From: Streptomyces graminofaciens
GTDB taxonomy: Bacteria; Actinomycetota; Actinomycetes; Streptomycetales; Streptomycetaceae
Reading direction: 5' to 3'
Assembly: GCF_030294945.1 (NCBI RefSeq)
Contig: NZ_AP018448.1
Location: forward strand, 6,974,001-7,038,000
DNA length: 64,000 bases
The notes below the pieces were generated by a model. The model did no database searches and was not told where the DNA came from. It saw nothing but the letters and a program-made list of their open reading frames with translations. Position numbers and translations under genes: made by a program. Shown in pieces: positions 50,894 through 59,708 of the stretch (position 1 is its first letter; every line of letters starts with the position of its first letter).

Positions 50894-52306
50894 CTAAATG
50901 CGGCGCGGATGGACGGGGCGCGCCGAGGAGGGCGCCGAGGAGGGCGCTGAAGAGGGCGCTGAAGAGGGCGCTGAAGCGGGTGATGAGGAGAGCGCCGAAG
51001 AGGGCGACGGCCGCAGCAGTGGCAGCTCCGTGGCCACCTCGAAGCCCCCGTGGGCACGGGGCCCGACCCTGAGATGGCCCCCGACCAGGAGCGCCCGCTC
51101 CCGCATCCCGATGAGGCCGTAGCCACCGCCGGGCCGGGGCGACGACGGGCCGCCCGGCGCCGCCGTACCCGCGTCATTGGTGACGGTGATGCGCAGCCGG
51201 TCCGAGAAGTAGGTGAGCCGTACGACGGCCGTGTCGACGGCGGCGTGCTTGGTGACGTTGGTGAGCGCCTCCTGCACGATGCGGTATGCCGCGAGTTCCG
51301 CGCCGGCGGAGAGCGGACGCGCCTCTCCCGCGGCGATCACGGCGACCGCGAGCCCCGCGTTCACGAACGAGGCCGCCAGCTCCGGAAGTCGGTCGAGACC
51401 GGGGGTGGGTTCCAGGGGTCTGTCCGGGTCGTCGCCCTGGCGCAGCAGTCCGACCGTGACCTTGAGTTCGCGCAGCGCCGAGGCGGTGGTGCCGGTCAGC
51501 TCGGTGACCAGCGCCGCCGCCTCGGCCGGCCGGGCGGGCAGTTGGCGGGCGACGGCGCCGGCCTGGAGGTTGGCGAGGACGAGATGGTGGGCCACGACGT
51601 CGTGCAGATCCCGGGCGATCCGCATCCGCTCTTCTGCGACCCGCCGCCGCGCCTCCTCCTCCCGTGTCCGCTCCGCGTGGTCGGCCCGTGCCTGCACGGC
51701 CTCCATATAGGCGCCGCGCAGCCGGGCCGCGGTACCGAGGGCGGTGGGCAGCAGCAGCCAGGCCGCGGGACCGAGCAGCTTCAGTACGAGCGGCTCGTCC
51801 ACCGGGCCCGCGATCAGGCCGGTGGCCACGAGCAGGGCGATGCCGGTGAAGGCGTAGGTGTTGGCGGTCCTGCGGCCGGTGCGGATGGCCAGCGAGTACA
51901 GCGAGACCATCAGCGGTGCCAGCAGCAGGACGGTGAGGAGGTAGCCGAGCGCGGACGCGGCGATCGCGCAGAGGAGGGTCAGCGCGGTCGTCGTACGGGG
52001 ATGGCTCCGATGCCACAGCAGGGCCACACAGGCGACCCCGGCCAGCACCACGCCGGGCCACCACGGCACTTCCAGGTCCTGCCCCGGAAAGGTGATGAGA
52101 CTGCCGGGGAACGAACAGGCGAAGAGCGCGACGGCGACGACCGTGTCGACGAGTCGGGGGCGGTTCTCGGGCTCCCGCGCGGCCAGGGCCACGCCTGGGG
52201 AGGTGGAGGAGGAGGGGGCGTACGAGGTGGGGGAGGGGGTGGGGCTTCGTCGGCCCGGCGGGGGTGTGGCGGGAGTGGAGGGCGTGGCGGGCGTGGAGGG
52301 CGTCAT
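50894..52306 (-). CDS. Histidine kinase of the NarL-type two-component family, orphan
   Basis: A 470-residue sensor kinase. After a Pro/Ser/Thr-rich N-terminus, five to six membrane helices (about 50-190) lead to a dimerisation/phospho-acceptor domain with ERMRIARDLHDVVAHHLVL (His235), then a HATPase domain: AYRIVQEALTNVTKHA (N box), ITVTNDAGTAAPGG, and GGGYGLIGMRERALLVGGHL (G2 box). This is the HisKA_3 class that partners NarL/LuxR-type regulators, yet no response regulator gene is next to it. The C-terminus is a repeated PSSAPSSA tail. ATG 52306 has AGGACC upstream. It lies 37 bp after a small Thr-rich open frame. Confidence 0.88.
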   Translation of the reverse strand: MTPSTPATPSTPATPPPGRRSPTPSPTSYAPSSSTSPGVALAAREPENRPRLVDTVVAVALFACSFPGSLITFPGQDLEVPWWPGVVLAGVACVALLWHRSHPRTTTALTLLCAIAASALGYLLTVLLLAPLMVSLYSLAIRTGRRTANTYAFTGIALLVATGLIAGPVDEPLVLKLLGPAAWLLLPTALGTAARLRGAYMEAVQARADHAERTREEEARRRVAEERMRIARDLHDVVAHHLVLANLQAGAVARQLPARPAEAAALVTELTGTTASALRELKVTVGLLRQGDDPDRPLEPTPGLDRLPELAASFVNAGLAVAVIAAGEARPLSAGAELAAYRIVQEALTNVTKHAAVDTAVVRLTYFSDRLRITVTNDAGTAAPGGPSSPRPGGGYGLIGMRERALLVGGHLRVGPRAHGGFEVATELPLLRPSPSSALSSSPASAPSSAPSSAPSSAPSSARPVHPRRI

Positions 52307-52343
52307 GGTGTGGGTCCTGGTCGCGATGCGCCTGGCGCCCGGC

Positions 52344-52571
52344 CTATGCCTGAGGCTGTCGGCCGTACGGGGTGCCGTCCAGGTGGAAGACGCGGACTCC
52401 GGCCACCGAATGTCGGGGCCCGGGTATGGGCCGTCCGGCGTCGGGGAGGTCGATCACACCGATCGCGCTGATCGCGCCGGTGGTGCTGGTGGTGCTGGTG
52501 GTGCTGGTGGTGCCGGTGGTGTGGATGGTCCGGGTGGTCCGGGTGGTCCGGGCCGACTTCGTCTCGGGCAT
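52344..52571 (-). CDS. Short Thr-rich protein, possible
   Basis: A 75-residue frame from ATG 52571 with AAAGAGAG upstream. The first half is a repeat (TTRTTRTIHTTGTTSTTSTT) from a 9-bp GTGCTGGTG-type tandem; the second half (GAISAIGVIDLPDAGRPIPG then GVRVFHLDGTPYGR) looks more protein-like. It lies between the GtrA and kinase genes on the same strand with short gaps, suggesting an operon. No family is recognised. Confidence 0.4.
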   Translation of the reverse strand: MPETKSARTTRTTRTIHTTGTTSTTSTTSTTGAISAIGVIDLPDAGRPIPGPRHSVAGVRVFHLDGTPYGRQPQA

Positions 52572-52613
52572 GGCTGCTCTCTTTCGGGGTGGGGCGGTGG
52601 ACAGGGCGGGGCT

Positions 52614-53147
52614 TCAGGCGGCGGCGGAGACGGGTGCCAGGCCGTGGCCGACGTTCAGGCGCAGGGGCTGGAGCTGGGGGCGAGCGCCGGACGCGGCCTG
52701 GGGCCGTACCGGCTCGGTGCTCGGCTTGCGGCCCGCGGTGAAGACGAACAGGCGAAGGACGAGGAAGCGGCCTGTGCCGGCCAGGCCGGAGGCGCCGAGG
52801 TAGACGATCTGCTCGGTCAGCATCCCGGGCGACGACTGCACCAGGTGCAGGATCAGCATCGCGACGCTGGTCACCACGTACGCGGCCGCCGCCGAGCCCG
52901 CCGACTGCCAGTGCTCGCGCCAGCCGGCCCGCCGCCCCGACCCGAAGGTGAAGCGGGCGTGCAGTTCGGTGCACAGGACGGTGGAGGCGACGGTGATCAC
53001 CGCGTTCGCCACCACCCAGGGCATCCATCCGGCGAACAGCGCCACCGCACCGCTGGAGAGGACGCCGATCCCACCGCCGAACAGCACGAAGCGGGCGAAG
53101 GAGGCGAGCGGACCGGGTGCGGTGGGGGCCGCGGCGGTCTCGTTCAT
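52614..53147 (-). CDS. GtrA-family membrane protein
   Basis: A 177-residue protein from ATG 53147 behind GGAAGGAAAC. Four helices: FVLFGGGIGVLSSGAVALFA, WVVANAVITVASTVLCTELH, AAAYVVTSVAMLILHLV and a last helix near 115-135 followed by a basic tail. The ELHARFTFGSGRRAG loop after helix 2 matches GtrA-like proteins, which are thought to move lipid-linked sugars or act in cell-surface polysaccharide synthesis. Paired MarR-like operators lie 66-111 bp upstream. It probably leads a transcript with the Thr-rich frame and the kinase gene. Confidence 0.85.
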   Translation of the reverse strand: MNETAAAPTAPGPLASFARFVLFGGGIGVLSSGAVALFAGWMPWVVANAVITVASTVLCTELHARFTFGSGRRAGWREHWQSAGSAAAAYVVTSVAMLILHLVQSSPGMLTEQIVYLGASGLAGTGRFLVLRLFVFTAGRKPSTEPVRPQAASGARPQLQPLRLNVGHGLAPVSAAA

Positions 53148-53212
53148 GGCGTTTCCTTCCGGGGGGAGAGGCGGGCCTCTGGCATGTCTGCGGGGCTTTC
53201 GCCGCCACAAGG

Positions 53213-53258
53213 TTGCTTGACTTACTCAATCATAACTGGAATTGCTTAAGTTAGGCAA
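53213..53258. promoter_or_regulatory. Two MarR-like operators upstream of the GtrA gene
   Basis: TTGCTTGACTTACTCAA (53213-53229) and TTGCTTAAGTTAGGCAA (53242-53258), starts 29 bp apart. The second is a nearly perfect palindrome TTGCNTAANTTANGCAA. Same motif and same pairing as at 50848-50892. Confidence 0.7.
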
Positions 53259-53412
53259 GTAGATTGGGAAGAGGGGCCGATCTTGGCCGTTCACGACCGG
53301 GTCAGCGGTTGTCGTGGGCGAGCTGCCACCAGACGGAGTCGAACCAGTGCCGCGCGCTCTCCATGAACATCGATCCCTGCGAGCCGACCTGCCCCGCGCG
53401 TCCCCCACCAGG

Positions 53413-53418
53413 TATAAC
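53413..53418 (+). promoter_or_regulatory. -10 box TATAAC for a leaderless transcript
   Basis: TATAAC ends 6 nt before ATG 53425 with no ribosome site between them, so transcription should begin at or next to the start codon. Confidence 0.5.
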
Positions 53419-53424
53419 CGGCGC

Positions 53425-53784
53425 ATGATCTACCACATAGTCCCCCTCGCCGCCTGGAACGCCGACCCCGACCGCCCCTACGCACCGGCCTCCCTGGCCG
53501 AGGACGGTTTCGTCCACTGTTCTCCGGACGAGGAGATCACCCTCGTCATCGTGAACGACTTCTACCGCGACGCGCCCCGGCCGCTGCTGGCGCTGCTCAT
53601 CGACGAGGACAGGCTCATCTCGGAGTGCGTGTTCGAGGCGGCGGTTCCCGGCCCGCCGCCCGGTGTCCCGGAGGGCACCCTGTTCCCGCACGTGTACGGG
53701 CCCGTCGACCGCGATGCCGTGGAGCGGGTCCTGGAGGTGCGGTGGGACGAGGAGGGGTGGGCGACCGGGCTGGCGGAGGTCTGA
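53425..53784 (+). CDS. DUF952 family protein
   Basis: A 119-residue cytoplasmic protein. ATG 53425 starts the conserved MIYHIVPLAAWNA of DUF952; upstream in-frame sequence is not conserved-looking. Other family marks are YAPASLAEDGFVHCSPDEEI, LLALLIDEDRLISE, and GTLFPHVYGPVDRDAVERVL. The FVHCS and FPHVYGP motifs hold the conserved His residues. Function unknown, perhaps related to ADP-ribosyl chemistry. The message is probably leaderless. The last codons lie in the first unit of a 27/28-bp minisatellite. Confidence 0.85.
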   Translation: MIYHIVPLAAWNADPDRPYAPASLAEDGFVHCSPDEEITLVIVNDFYRDAPRPLLALLIDEDRLISECVFEAAVPGPPPGVPEGTLFPHVYGPVDRDAVERVLEVRWDEEGWATGLAEV

Positions 53785-54002
53785 GCGATGCCGGGCCTGG
53801 CGGAAGTCCGAGCGAAGCCTGAGCTTGGCGGAAGTCCGAGCGATGCCGGGCCTGGCGGCAGTTCGAGCGAAGCCTGAGCTTGGCGGAGGTCTGAGCGATG
53901 CCGGGCCTGGCGGCAGTTCGAGCGAAGCCTGAGCTTGGCGGAAGTCCGAGCGAAGCCGGGCTTGGCGGACGTCTGAGCCAAGCCGGGCCTGGTGGAGACC
54001 TG
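53770..54002. repeat. Minisatellite of 27/28-bp units
   Basis: About eight units of the type CTTGGCGGAAGTCCGAGCGA plus AGCC(T/G)G(A)G, alternating 27 and 28 bp, start inside the end of the DUF952 gene and run to 54002. The first unit contributes the gene's TGA stop. The rest of the gap to 54182 holds a CAGTTTCACCCCCC repeat and no gene. Confidence 0.9.
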
Positions 54003-54182
54003 AGGAAACCTTGATCGTCTCTAGACCATCCCGACAGCAAGGCGTTCAACCAGGCCAGGTAGCGTCACCACGACGGACTTCCCCACGAGGTCACCCCCAG
54101 TTTCACCCCCCAGTTTCACCCCCCACGCTTCACCCCCCACGTCGAGTTCCACCAGCACCACCCACCACACACAGGAGCCGTC

Positions 54183-56168
54183 GTGGCACCGAGTACCGCA
54201 CACATACGTCGACCGAGAGCCGCCGCCCTGGCGCTCACCGCCGCGGTGGCCGCCGTCACCGCCCTGGTCCCCGCGCTTCCCGCGGCCGCCGCCGGATACA
54301 CCGCGGCGGCCGGTCCCTGGAGCGCCGCCACCACGCTCACCGGCGCCGACGGGCAGCAGACCCTGATCGACGTCAAGACCGCCGGCGACGGCAGCACGTT
54401 CGCGCTGTGGCGCGACCGGGCGGCCGACGGCACCCACTGGGACTACGACATCGCTGTCAAGGCCGCGGGAAGCAGCACCTGGGGCGCCTCCCACACCCTG
54501 GCCACCGGCCGCGCGAGCACCTCTCCGGCGGTCCTGACCGTGACGCCCACCGGGCAGGCCGTCGTGACCTGGGTGGAGGGCCGGGACGCGGACGGCGACC
54601 TGGCCGCCGTCGCCGCCACCTGGACCCCGGCGGCGGCCAGTTGGTCGGAGCCGGTCCCGATCGCCTCGTACCCGAACGGCACCTACCTCGGCCTGCCCCG
54701 CCTCGCCTCGGCCGCCGACGGCACCCTCACCGCCGTGTGGGACCAGGGCGAGTTCAACGACTACAAGGTCATGACGGCCACCCGAGCCCCGGGCGCCACC
54801 ACCTGGTCCACGGCCCAGCCGCTCGCCTCGGTCACCTCCGGTTCCGTCTACGACCTCGCGGTCGCCGTCACCCCCGACGGCTCGGCCACCGCGGTGTGGG
54901 ACGTCTTCAACCAGGCCGCCGACGGCAACCAGCACACCACCTACACCGCCACCCGTGCCACGGCCGACGGCAGTTGGAGCGAGGGGACCGTGCTGCCCGG
55001 CGTCGGCTACACGGACGGTGTCGTACAGGTGACGTCGGACGCCAAGGGCGCCACCACCGTGCTGTGGCGCGGCCCGAACGCCGCCGAGAACGGCACCGAC
55101 CTGAAGTCCGTCACCCGGACCTCCCCGTCCGCGAACTGGGGCGCTGTGCAGACCGCGGTCGCGTCCTTCAACTACAGCGACGGCAGCGACCCGCTCACCG
55201 CGCCCAACGGCGACCTCACCTATGTGTGGGTGGGCTGGAGCAGCGCCGACGGCGAGCCGGTCGTACGGTCGGTCACCCGCTCCGCGAGCACCGGCGCCTG
55301 GTCCGCGCCGAAGACGCTGTCCACCGGTTACGTCACCTGGGACGTGGACGCCTCCATCGGCGCCGACGGCACCGTCCAGGTCGTCTGGCCGCAGACGCCG
55401 AGCATCGACAACGGCAACGACCACTACCTTCAGTGGGCGGTCCGCGCCGACGGCACCTGGAGCAAGGCGACCGCCCTCAACAGCGAGCCCGTCCCCGACG
55501 TCTCCAGCACGGAGGCGCTGTCCGGCGAGATCGCCGCCGGCCCCGACGGCCGGGCAACCGTCCTGTCCCGCAAGGCCGTGGGCAGCGGCGACTACACCAG
55601 CCAGGTCTCGGCCCAGTGGCAGACCCTGCTGACCAAGCCGGCGATCACCTCGAAGGCCACGCTGAACGGGACCGTCCGTACGGGCTCAAAGGTGACCTGC
55701 GACGCCGCCTGGACCGGTACCGGCGCCAAGGTCGCCTGGTCCTGGCTGCGCGACGGCACGGTCATCTCGGGTGCCACGGGCAAGACCCGCACCCTGACCG
55801 CCTCCGACTACAAGCACAAGGTGTCCTGCCGGGCCACGGTCACCAACAACGCCGGGTCGACGCGCTCCACCTCCGCCGCCGTCACGGTCGCGGTCGGCCC
55901 CGCCCTGAAGGCCACCACGGCGCCGACGATCACCGGCACGGCCAAGGTCGGCTACAAGCTCACCGCCGCCCACGGCACCTGGTCGCCGACGGCCACCTCG
56001 TACTCGTACGTCTGGAAGCGCGACGGTACGACCATCACCGGCGCCACCAAGTCGACGTACGTGCTGGTGAAGGCCGACAAGGGGCACAAGATCACCGCGA
56101 AGGTGACGGCCAAGCGGTACGGCTGGACGAACGGTTCGGGGACGACGGCCGCGGTCACCGTGCGCTGA
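54183..56168 (+). CDS. Large secreted repeat protein with C-terminal Ig-like repeats
   Basis: A 661-residue exported protein from GTG 54183 (CAGGAG upstream). Signal peptide to about residue 36. Residues 40-480 are built of about seven repeats with PWSAATTLTGADGQQTL-like strands, each ending in a TVTPTGQAVVTWVEGRDADG-type blade, resembling a beta-propeller of sialidase-like BNR type. Residues about 485-660 hold two Ig-like repeats (TVRTGSKVTCDAAWTGTGAK; TAKVGYKLTAAHGTWSPTAT) as found in streptomycete cell-surface proteins. No catalytic motif is visible. It may bind polysaccharide or surfaces. A strong terminator follows. Confidence 0.78.
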   Translation: MAPSTAHIRRPRAAALALTAAVAAVTALVPALPAAAAGYTAAAGPWSAATTLTGADGQQTLIDVKTAGDGSTFALWRDRAADGTHWDYDIAVKAAGSSTWGASHTLATGRASTSPAVLTVTPTGQAVVTWVEGRDADGDLAAVAATWTPAAASWSEPVPIASYPNGTYLGLPRLASAADGTLTAVWDQGEFNDYKVMTATRAPGATTWSTAQPLASVTSGSVYDLAVAVTPDGSATAVWDVFNQAADGNQHTTYTATRATADGSWSEGTVLPGVGYTDGVVQVTSDAKGATTVLWRGPNAAENGTDLKSVTRTSPSANWGAVQTAVASFNYSDGSDPLTAPNGDLTYVWVGWSSADGEPVVRSVTRSASTGAWSAPKTLSTGYVTWDVDASIGADGTVQVVWPQTPSIDNGNDHYLQWAVRADGTWSKATALNSEPVPDVSSTEALSGEIAAGPDGRATVLSRKAVGSGDYTSQVSAQWQTLLTKPAITSKATLNGTVRTGSKVTCDAAWTGTGAKVAWSWLRDGTVISGATGKTRTLTASDYKHKVSCRATVTNNAGSTRSTSAAVTVAVGPALKATTAPTITGTAKVGYKLTAAHGTWSPTATSYSYVWKRDGTTITGATKSTYVLVKADKGHKITAKVTAKRYGWTNGSGTTAAVTVR

Positions 56169-56180
56169 GAGAGCCCCGCA

Positions 56181-56226
56181 GGTGAACGGGGGCGCGCGGC
56201 TGTCGAGTCGAGCGCCCCCGTTCACC
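56181..56226 (+). terminator. Terminator hairpin
   Basis: GGTGAACGGGGGCGC (56181-56195) pairs perfectly with GCGCCCCCGTTCACC (56212-56226), 12 bp after the stop of the preceding gene. Confidence 0.85.
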
Positions 56227-56303
56227 CCGTCTTCCGTCCCGTACAACCCTTTGTGCACCAAGGGGGTCGTACGGGCGTCGGATTCTCAGACGGGAGCATT
56301 ACG

Positions 56304-57749
56304 TTGCGCAGACGCACCCTGACCGTGGCCACGGCTGTCGCCGCCCTCGCCCTGGCTGTCACCGGGCTCGGCGCGCCCGCGGCCGTCGCGGCGCCCTCCG
56401 GTCTGGCGGACGACTTCAACGGCGACGGCTACCGCGACCTCGCCATCGGCACGCCCAAGGCGAGCGGTGGCACGGTCACCGTCCTCTTCGGCTCCGCCGC
56501 AGGCGTCAGCCACACCCGTTTCGTGAACGTCACCCAGAACACCCCCGGCGTGCCCGGCACCTCGGAGGGCGTGGACAAGTTCGGCGAGAACGTCACCAGC
56601 GGCGACGTGAACGGCGACGGCTACGCCGACCTGATCGTCGGCGCCCCCGGCGAGGAGGTCACCGGCAAGCCGCGCGGCTCGGTGACGATCGTCTGGGGCG
56701 GGGCGAGGCCGTTCACCTCCGGCGGCATCGCGCTCACCGCGCCCACCGCCGAGGCGGCCGGCTTCGGCGAGGGCGCGGCCTTCGCCGACCTCGACGGGGA
56801 CGGCACCGGCAACCTGACCGTCGTCGGCACCGACACCTTCTGGTGGTACGCCGACGGCACGCCCACGCAGGACGGCGCGTTCGGCCCCGAGATGGACTTC
56901 CTGCCGGACGGCGTGCAGTTGGACGGCATCGTCGCCGGCCACTTCTCCAGCAAGGACGGCAGCAACGGCTTCGAGTACGTCCTGCACGGCCGCCAGTCCG
57001 ATCCGGAGGGCTTCCCGGCCGGCAGCCACCTGGGCGTGCTGCGCGGCGGCCCCGGCGACATCGGCTCCTCCTACTCGGTCCTCAGCGAGGACGGGACGAC
57101 CGGCTCCCTCGCGTGGTGGTCGTCGGCCATCGCGACGGGCGACATCAACGGCGACGGCTACGAGGACCTGGCCACCGGCGACTCGGCGGGCGGCGACGGC
57201 GGTTCGTTCACCGTCCGGTACGGCTCGGCGTCCGGACTGCCGCTCAAGGGCAAGACCTACACGCAGGACAGCCCCGGAGTCCCCGGCACCGACGAGGAGT
57301 ACGACGACTTCGGCTCGGCGCTCGCCCTGGGCGACGTGACCGGTGACGGCCGCGCGGACCTCGCGGTCGGCGCCCCGTACGAGGACGTGAACGGCAAGCG
57401 CAACGTCGGCAACGTCGTGCTCCTCAAGGGCAGTTCGGCCGGCCTGACGACCACGGGCGCCCAGTCCTTCCACCAGGCCACGGCGGGCGTGCCGGGCGCC
57501 GCGGAGGCGGGCGACCACTTCGGCTCCTCGCTCCGCCTGCGCGACATCAACGCCAACGGCAAGGCCGACCTGGCGATCGGCGCGTTCGGCGAGGACGTGC
57601 TGCCGGACGGCTACGACGACGGGGCGGCGTGGGTGCTGCGGGGCGCGTCCTCCGGCCTGACGACGACCTCGGTGACGTCCTTCAACGCGACGGACTTCGG
57701 GTACCCGGTGGTGGCGGGGCGGAAGTTCGCGGACGTGTTCGCGCGCTGA
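56304..57749 (+). CDS. Secreted FG-GAP (integrin alpha-type propeller) protein
   Basis: A 481-residue exported protein. TTG 56304 is chosen: GGGAG lies 8 nt upstream and the signal peptide starts there (LRRRTLTVATAVAALAL). The mature part consists of seven FG-GAP-like repeats with calcium-binding loops: DFNGDGYRDLAIG, DVNGDGYADLIVGAPGE, DINGDGYEDLATGDSA, DVTGDGRADLAVGAPYED and DINANGKADLAIGAFGED. Each is followed by a strand such as GGTVTVLFGSAAG. The whole matches actinobacterial FG-GAP proteins, probably extracellular adhesins or carbohydrate-binding proteins. A terminator follows. Confidence 0.85.
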   Translation: MRRRTLTVATAVAALALAVTGLGAPAAVAAPSGLADDFNGDGYRDLAIGTPKASGGTVTVLFGSAAGVSHTRFVNVTQNTPGVPGTSEGVDKFGENVTSGDVNGDGYADLIVGAPGEEVTGKPRGSVTIVWGGARPFTSGGIALTAPTAEAAGFGEGAAFADLDGDGTGNLTVVGTDTFWWYADGTPTQDGAFGPEMDFLPDGVQLDGIVAGHFSSKDGSNGFEYVLHGRQSDPEGFPAGSHLGVLRGGPGDIGSSYSVLSEDGTTGSLAWWSSAIATGDINGDGYEDLATGDSAGGDGGSFTVRYGSASGLPLKGKTYTQDSPGVPGTDEEYDDFGSALALGDVTGDGRADLAVGAPYEDVNGKRNVGNVVLLKGSSAGLTTTGAQSFHQATAGVPGAAEAGDHFGSSLRLRDINANGKADLAIGAFGEDVLPDGYDDGAAWVLRGASSGLTTTSVTSFNATDFGYPVVAGRKFADVFAR

Positions 57750-57830
57750 CAAGGACCGGCGAAGGGGCCGAAGGAAGGCTGACACGAGGGCCGACGAAAG
57801 GGCTGACGCGAGGGCCGACGAAAGGGCTGA

Positions 57831-57870
57831 CGCAAGGGGGGTGGGCCGGTCTCGGCCCACCCCCCTTGCG
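57831..57870. terminator. Strong terminator
   Basis: GCAAGGGGGGTGGGCC (57832-57847) pairs perfectly with GGCCCACCCCCCTTGC (57854-57869), preceded by 24-bp tandem repeats. It lies between converging genes and may serve both. Confidence 0.85.
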
Positions 57871-57986
57871 CGTGGCCTCCGACGTGGGTCAGCGACGAAC
57901 ACCCTGCCCTCCCTGTGACCTTGCCAGGCCCGGGAATTCTCAGCGCGCCAGGCCCGGGAATTCTCATCGCCAAGCCCTTGGGGGAG

Positions 57987-58982
57987 CTAGACCCGCGCCG
58001 GGAGCCAGCCGTGCTGTACGGCCCGTACGCCCGCCTCGAAGCGGCTGCGGGCCTCCAGGCGTTCCATGAGTTCGGAGGCGATACGGCGGGCCGTGCGGGG
58101 CGAGACGCCGAGGCGCTTGGCGATCGCGTCGTCGGTGTGACCCTCCGCGAGGAGGCGTACGACGGTGGCCTGCTGGCCGGTGAGGCCGTGGGCGTCGACG
58201 GGGACGGCGTCGCCCAGTGGTTGCGCCGCAACCCAGGTCGTCTCGAACAGCGCGTGCAGCGCGCTCAGCGTGCCCTGCCCGGTGAGCAGCACCGCTCCTG
58301 CCGAGGTGTCGTCGCTGCTGACCGGGATCAGCGCGGTCCTGCGGTCCATGATGATCATCCGGGTGGGCAGGGACGGCACGGTGCGGACCTGGCCGCCCAG
58401 TGACGTGAGCCATCTGGCGTGCTCGACGGTGGGGCGGTCGGCGCGGACGCTGTCCAGGTACACCGTGCGCATGCGTACCCTGCGACCGAGAAGGGCCGCG
58501 TTGAGGGGCCGGGACGCGGCCATGTTGTCCGTGGTCTGCGGTCCGCCGGGGGCGAAGGCGAGGAACTCCTCGGTCACCTCCCGGGTGAGGGCCGCCAGCC
58601 GGTCGCGGATCTGGTCCAGGCCCACCAGCTGCTCCACCTCGGGGTGACGGGTGGCCGGGCGCAGTTCGGCGTACTCGGAGATCAGCTGGGCCGCGGCCGC
58701 TCGGGAGGCCTCCAGGCGCTGCTGCTGCGCGGCGAGTTCGGCCTGCTGGCGGGCCATCAGGATCTCCATCCCGATGTCGGGCGATACCGCGCGAGGCCGC
58801 CCCCCGTCCTCGGCCGACCCCCGTACGAGGGCCAGTTCGCTGAGCGTGTCGAGCGCGTCGCGCACCTCCGCCTCCGGCACACCCAGCATCGCCGCGGTCT
58901 CGGCGACGCCCGCCTGCGGGCGCATCAGCAGCGCGCGGTAGACCCGCTCCGCGACCGCGTCCAGCCCCAGTGTCGTCAGCAT
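57987..58982 (-). CDS. LuxR-type regulator with TrmB-like N-terminal domain
   Basis: A 331-residue regulator. Residues about 5-60 form a winged helix-turn-helix of the TrmB/LuxR-MalT-free type (DAVAERVYRALLMRPQAG, AAMLGVPEAEVRDALDTL); residues 70-110 are a coiled coil (RQQAELAAQQQRLEASRAA). The middle is an effector domain (FLAFAPGGPQTTDN, PTRMIIMDRRTALIPVSSDD). The C-terminal LuxR helix-turn-helix is LTGQQATVVRLLAEGHTDDA then AKRLGVSPRTARRIASELM. Many streptomycetes have this two-HTH regulator class, sometimes in antibiotic loci. ATG 58982. It stands alone and is divergent from the gene at 59168. Confidence 0.87.
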   Translation of the reverse strand: MLTTLGLDAVAERVYRALLMRPQAGVAETAAMLGVPEAEVRDALDTLSELALVRGSAEDGGRPRAVSPDIGMEILMARQQAELAAQQQRLEASRAAAAQLISEYAELRPATRHPEVEQLVGLDQIRDRLAALTREVTEEFLAFAPGGPQTTDNMAASRPLNAALLGRRVRMRTVYLDSVRADRPTVEHARWLTSLGGQVRTVPSLPTRMIIMDRRTALIPVSSDDTSAGAVLLTGQGTLSALHALFETTWVAAQPLGDAVPVDAHGLTGQQATVVRLLAEGHTDDAIAKRLGVSPRTARRIASELMERLEARSRFEAGVRAVQHGWLPARV

Positions 58983-59167
58983 GGATGACCCCCCAGTCCC
59001 CGTGATACTCAGCTCCCCCGCAGAATTTCCACAACCATTTCAAAAAGCGGAACGATCTTTCGAGACCTGCACACTGACAGGACCATGCCGTGGACGGAAG
59101 CGGCCAAGGACGGAAACGGTCAAAGCGGACGGCCGTGCGGGCGTCCCGGTGCTGGGACGGTGGAGGC

Positions 59168-59473
59168 ATGTATCTCGTACACGCCCATCTGGAACTTCCG
59201 AGCGCCGGTCAACTCCCCTGCGGGGCCAAGGACATGATCCGCGCGGCCGCCGAGGCGGACGACCGTGTCGAGCATGTGTCCGTGCATCCCCGGTCGCCGT
59301 CCCGGCTCACCCTCGGCATCTATCTGCTCGCCGCCTGCCTGGAGGAGGCCGAACAGCGGGCCGCACGGGTCAGTCGCCGACTGTCGAGGGACGTTCCGGT
59401 GCTGCGCGGCGCCCGCCTCCTCGACGCGGCGGTACCCCTGATGCCGCTGGCCTTCGAACGGGAACGGGACTGA
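59168..59473 (+). CDS. Small conserved protein of unknown function
   Basis: A 101-residue cytoplasmic protein from ATG 59168 (GGTGGAGG just upstream). It has an alpha/beta look: MYLVHAHLELPSAG strand, MIRAAAEADDRVEHVSVH, TLGIYLLAACLEEAEQRAAR helix, and a closing LLDAAVPLMPLAFERE. No motif points to a function. It is divergent from the LuxR-type regulator and could be its target or partner; that is only inferred from position. Confidence 0.65.
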   Translation: MYLVHAHLELPSAGQLPCGAKDMIRAAAEADDRVEHVSVHPRSPSRLTLGIYLLAACLEEAEQRAARVSRRLSRDVPVLRGARLLDAAVPLMPLAFERERD

Positions 59474-59708
59474 TCACTGATCCGGCCGCCGGGCAACTTC
59501 CGTACGGGGCCGCCGTGGACGCAACCGTCCAAGTCCCCTTCCGTCCACCGGGAAACCCTTCCGCCGCACCTGGCCTGCGACGAAGCTATTGATCACCGGC
59601 CGGGACAAGCGCCACCGCGGGGCGCGAGAACGGGTCGGAGTCACCCAAGGGTGTTGGGGGAGTCCCGCACAGCACCCCCTCGTCGTCGCCGGAAGGACCC
59701 GAACAGCC

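Noticed and set aside
53770..54002. CRISPR array or tRNA-like repeat
   Set aside because: Units are directly adjacent with no unique spacers and no cas genes are near; it is a minisatellite.
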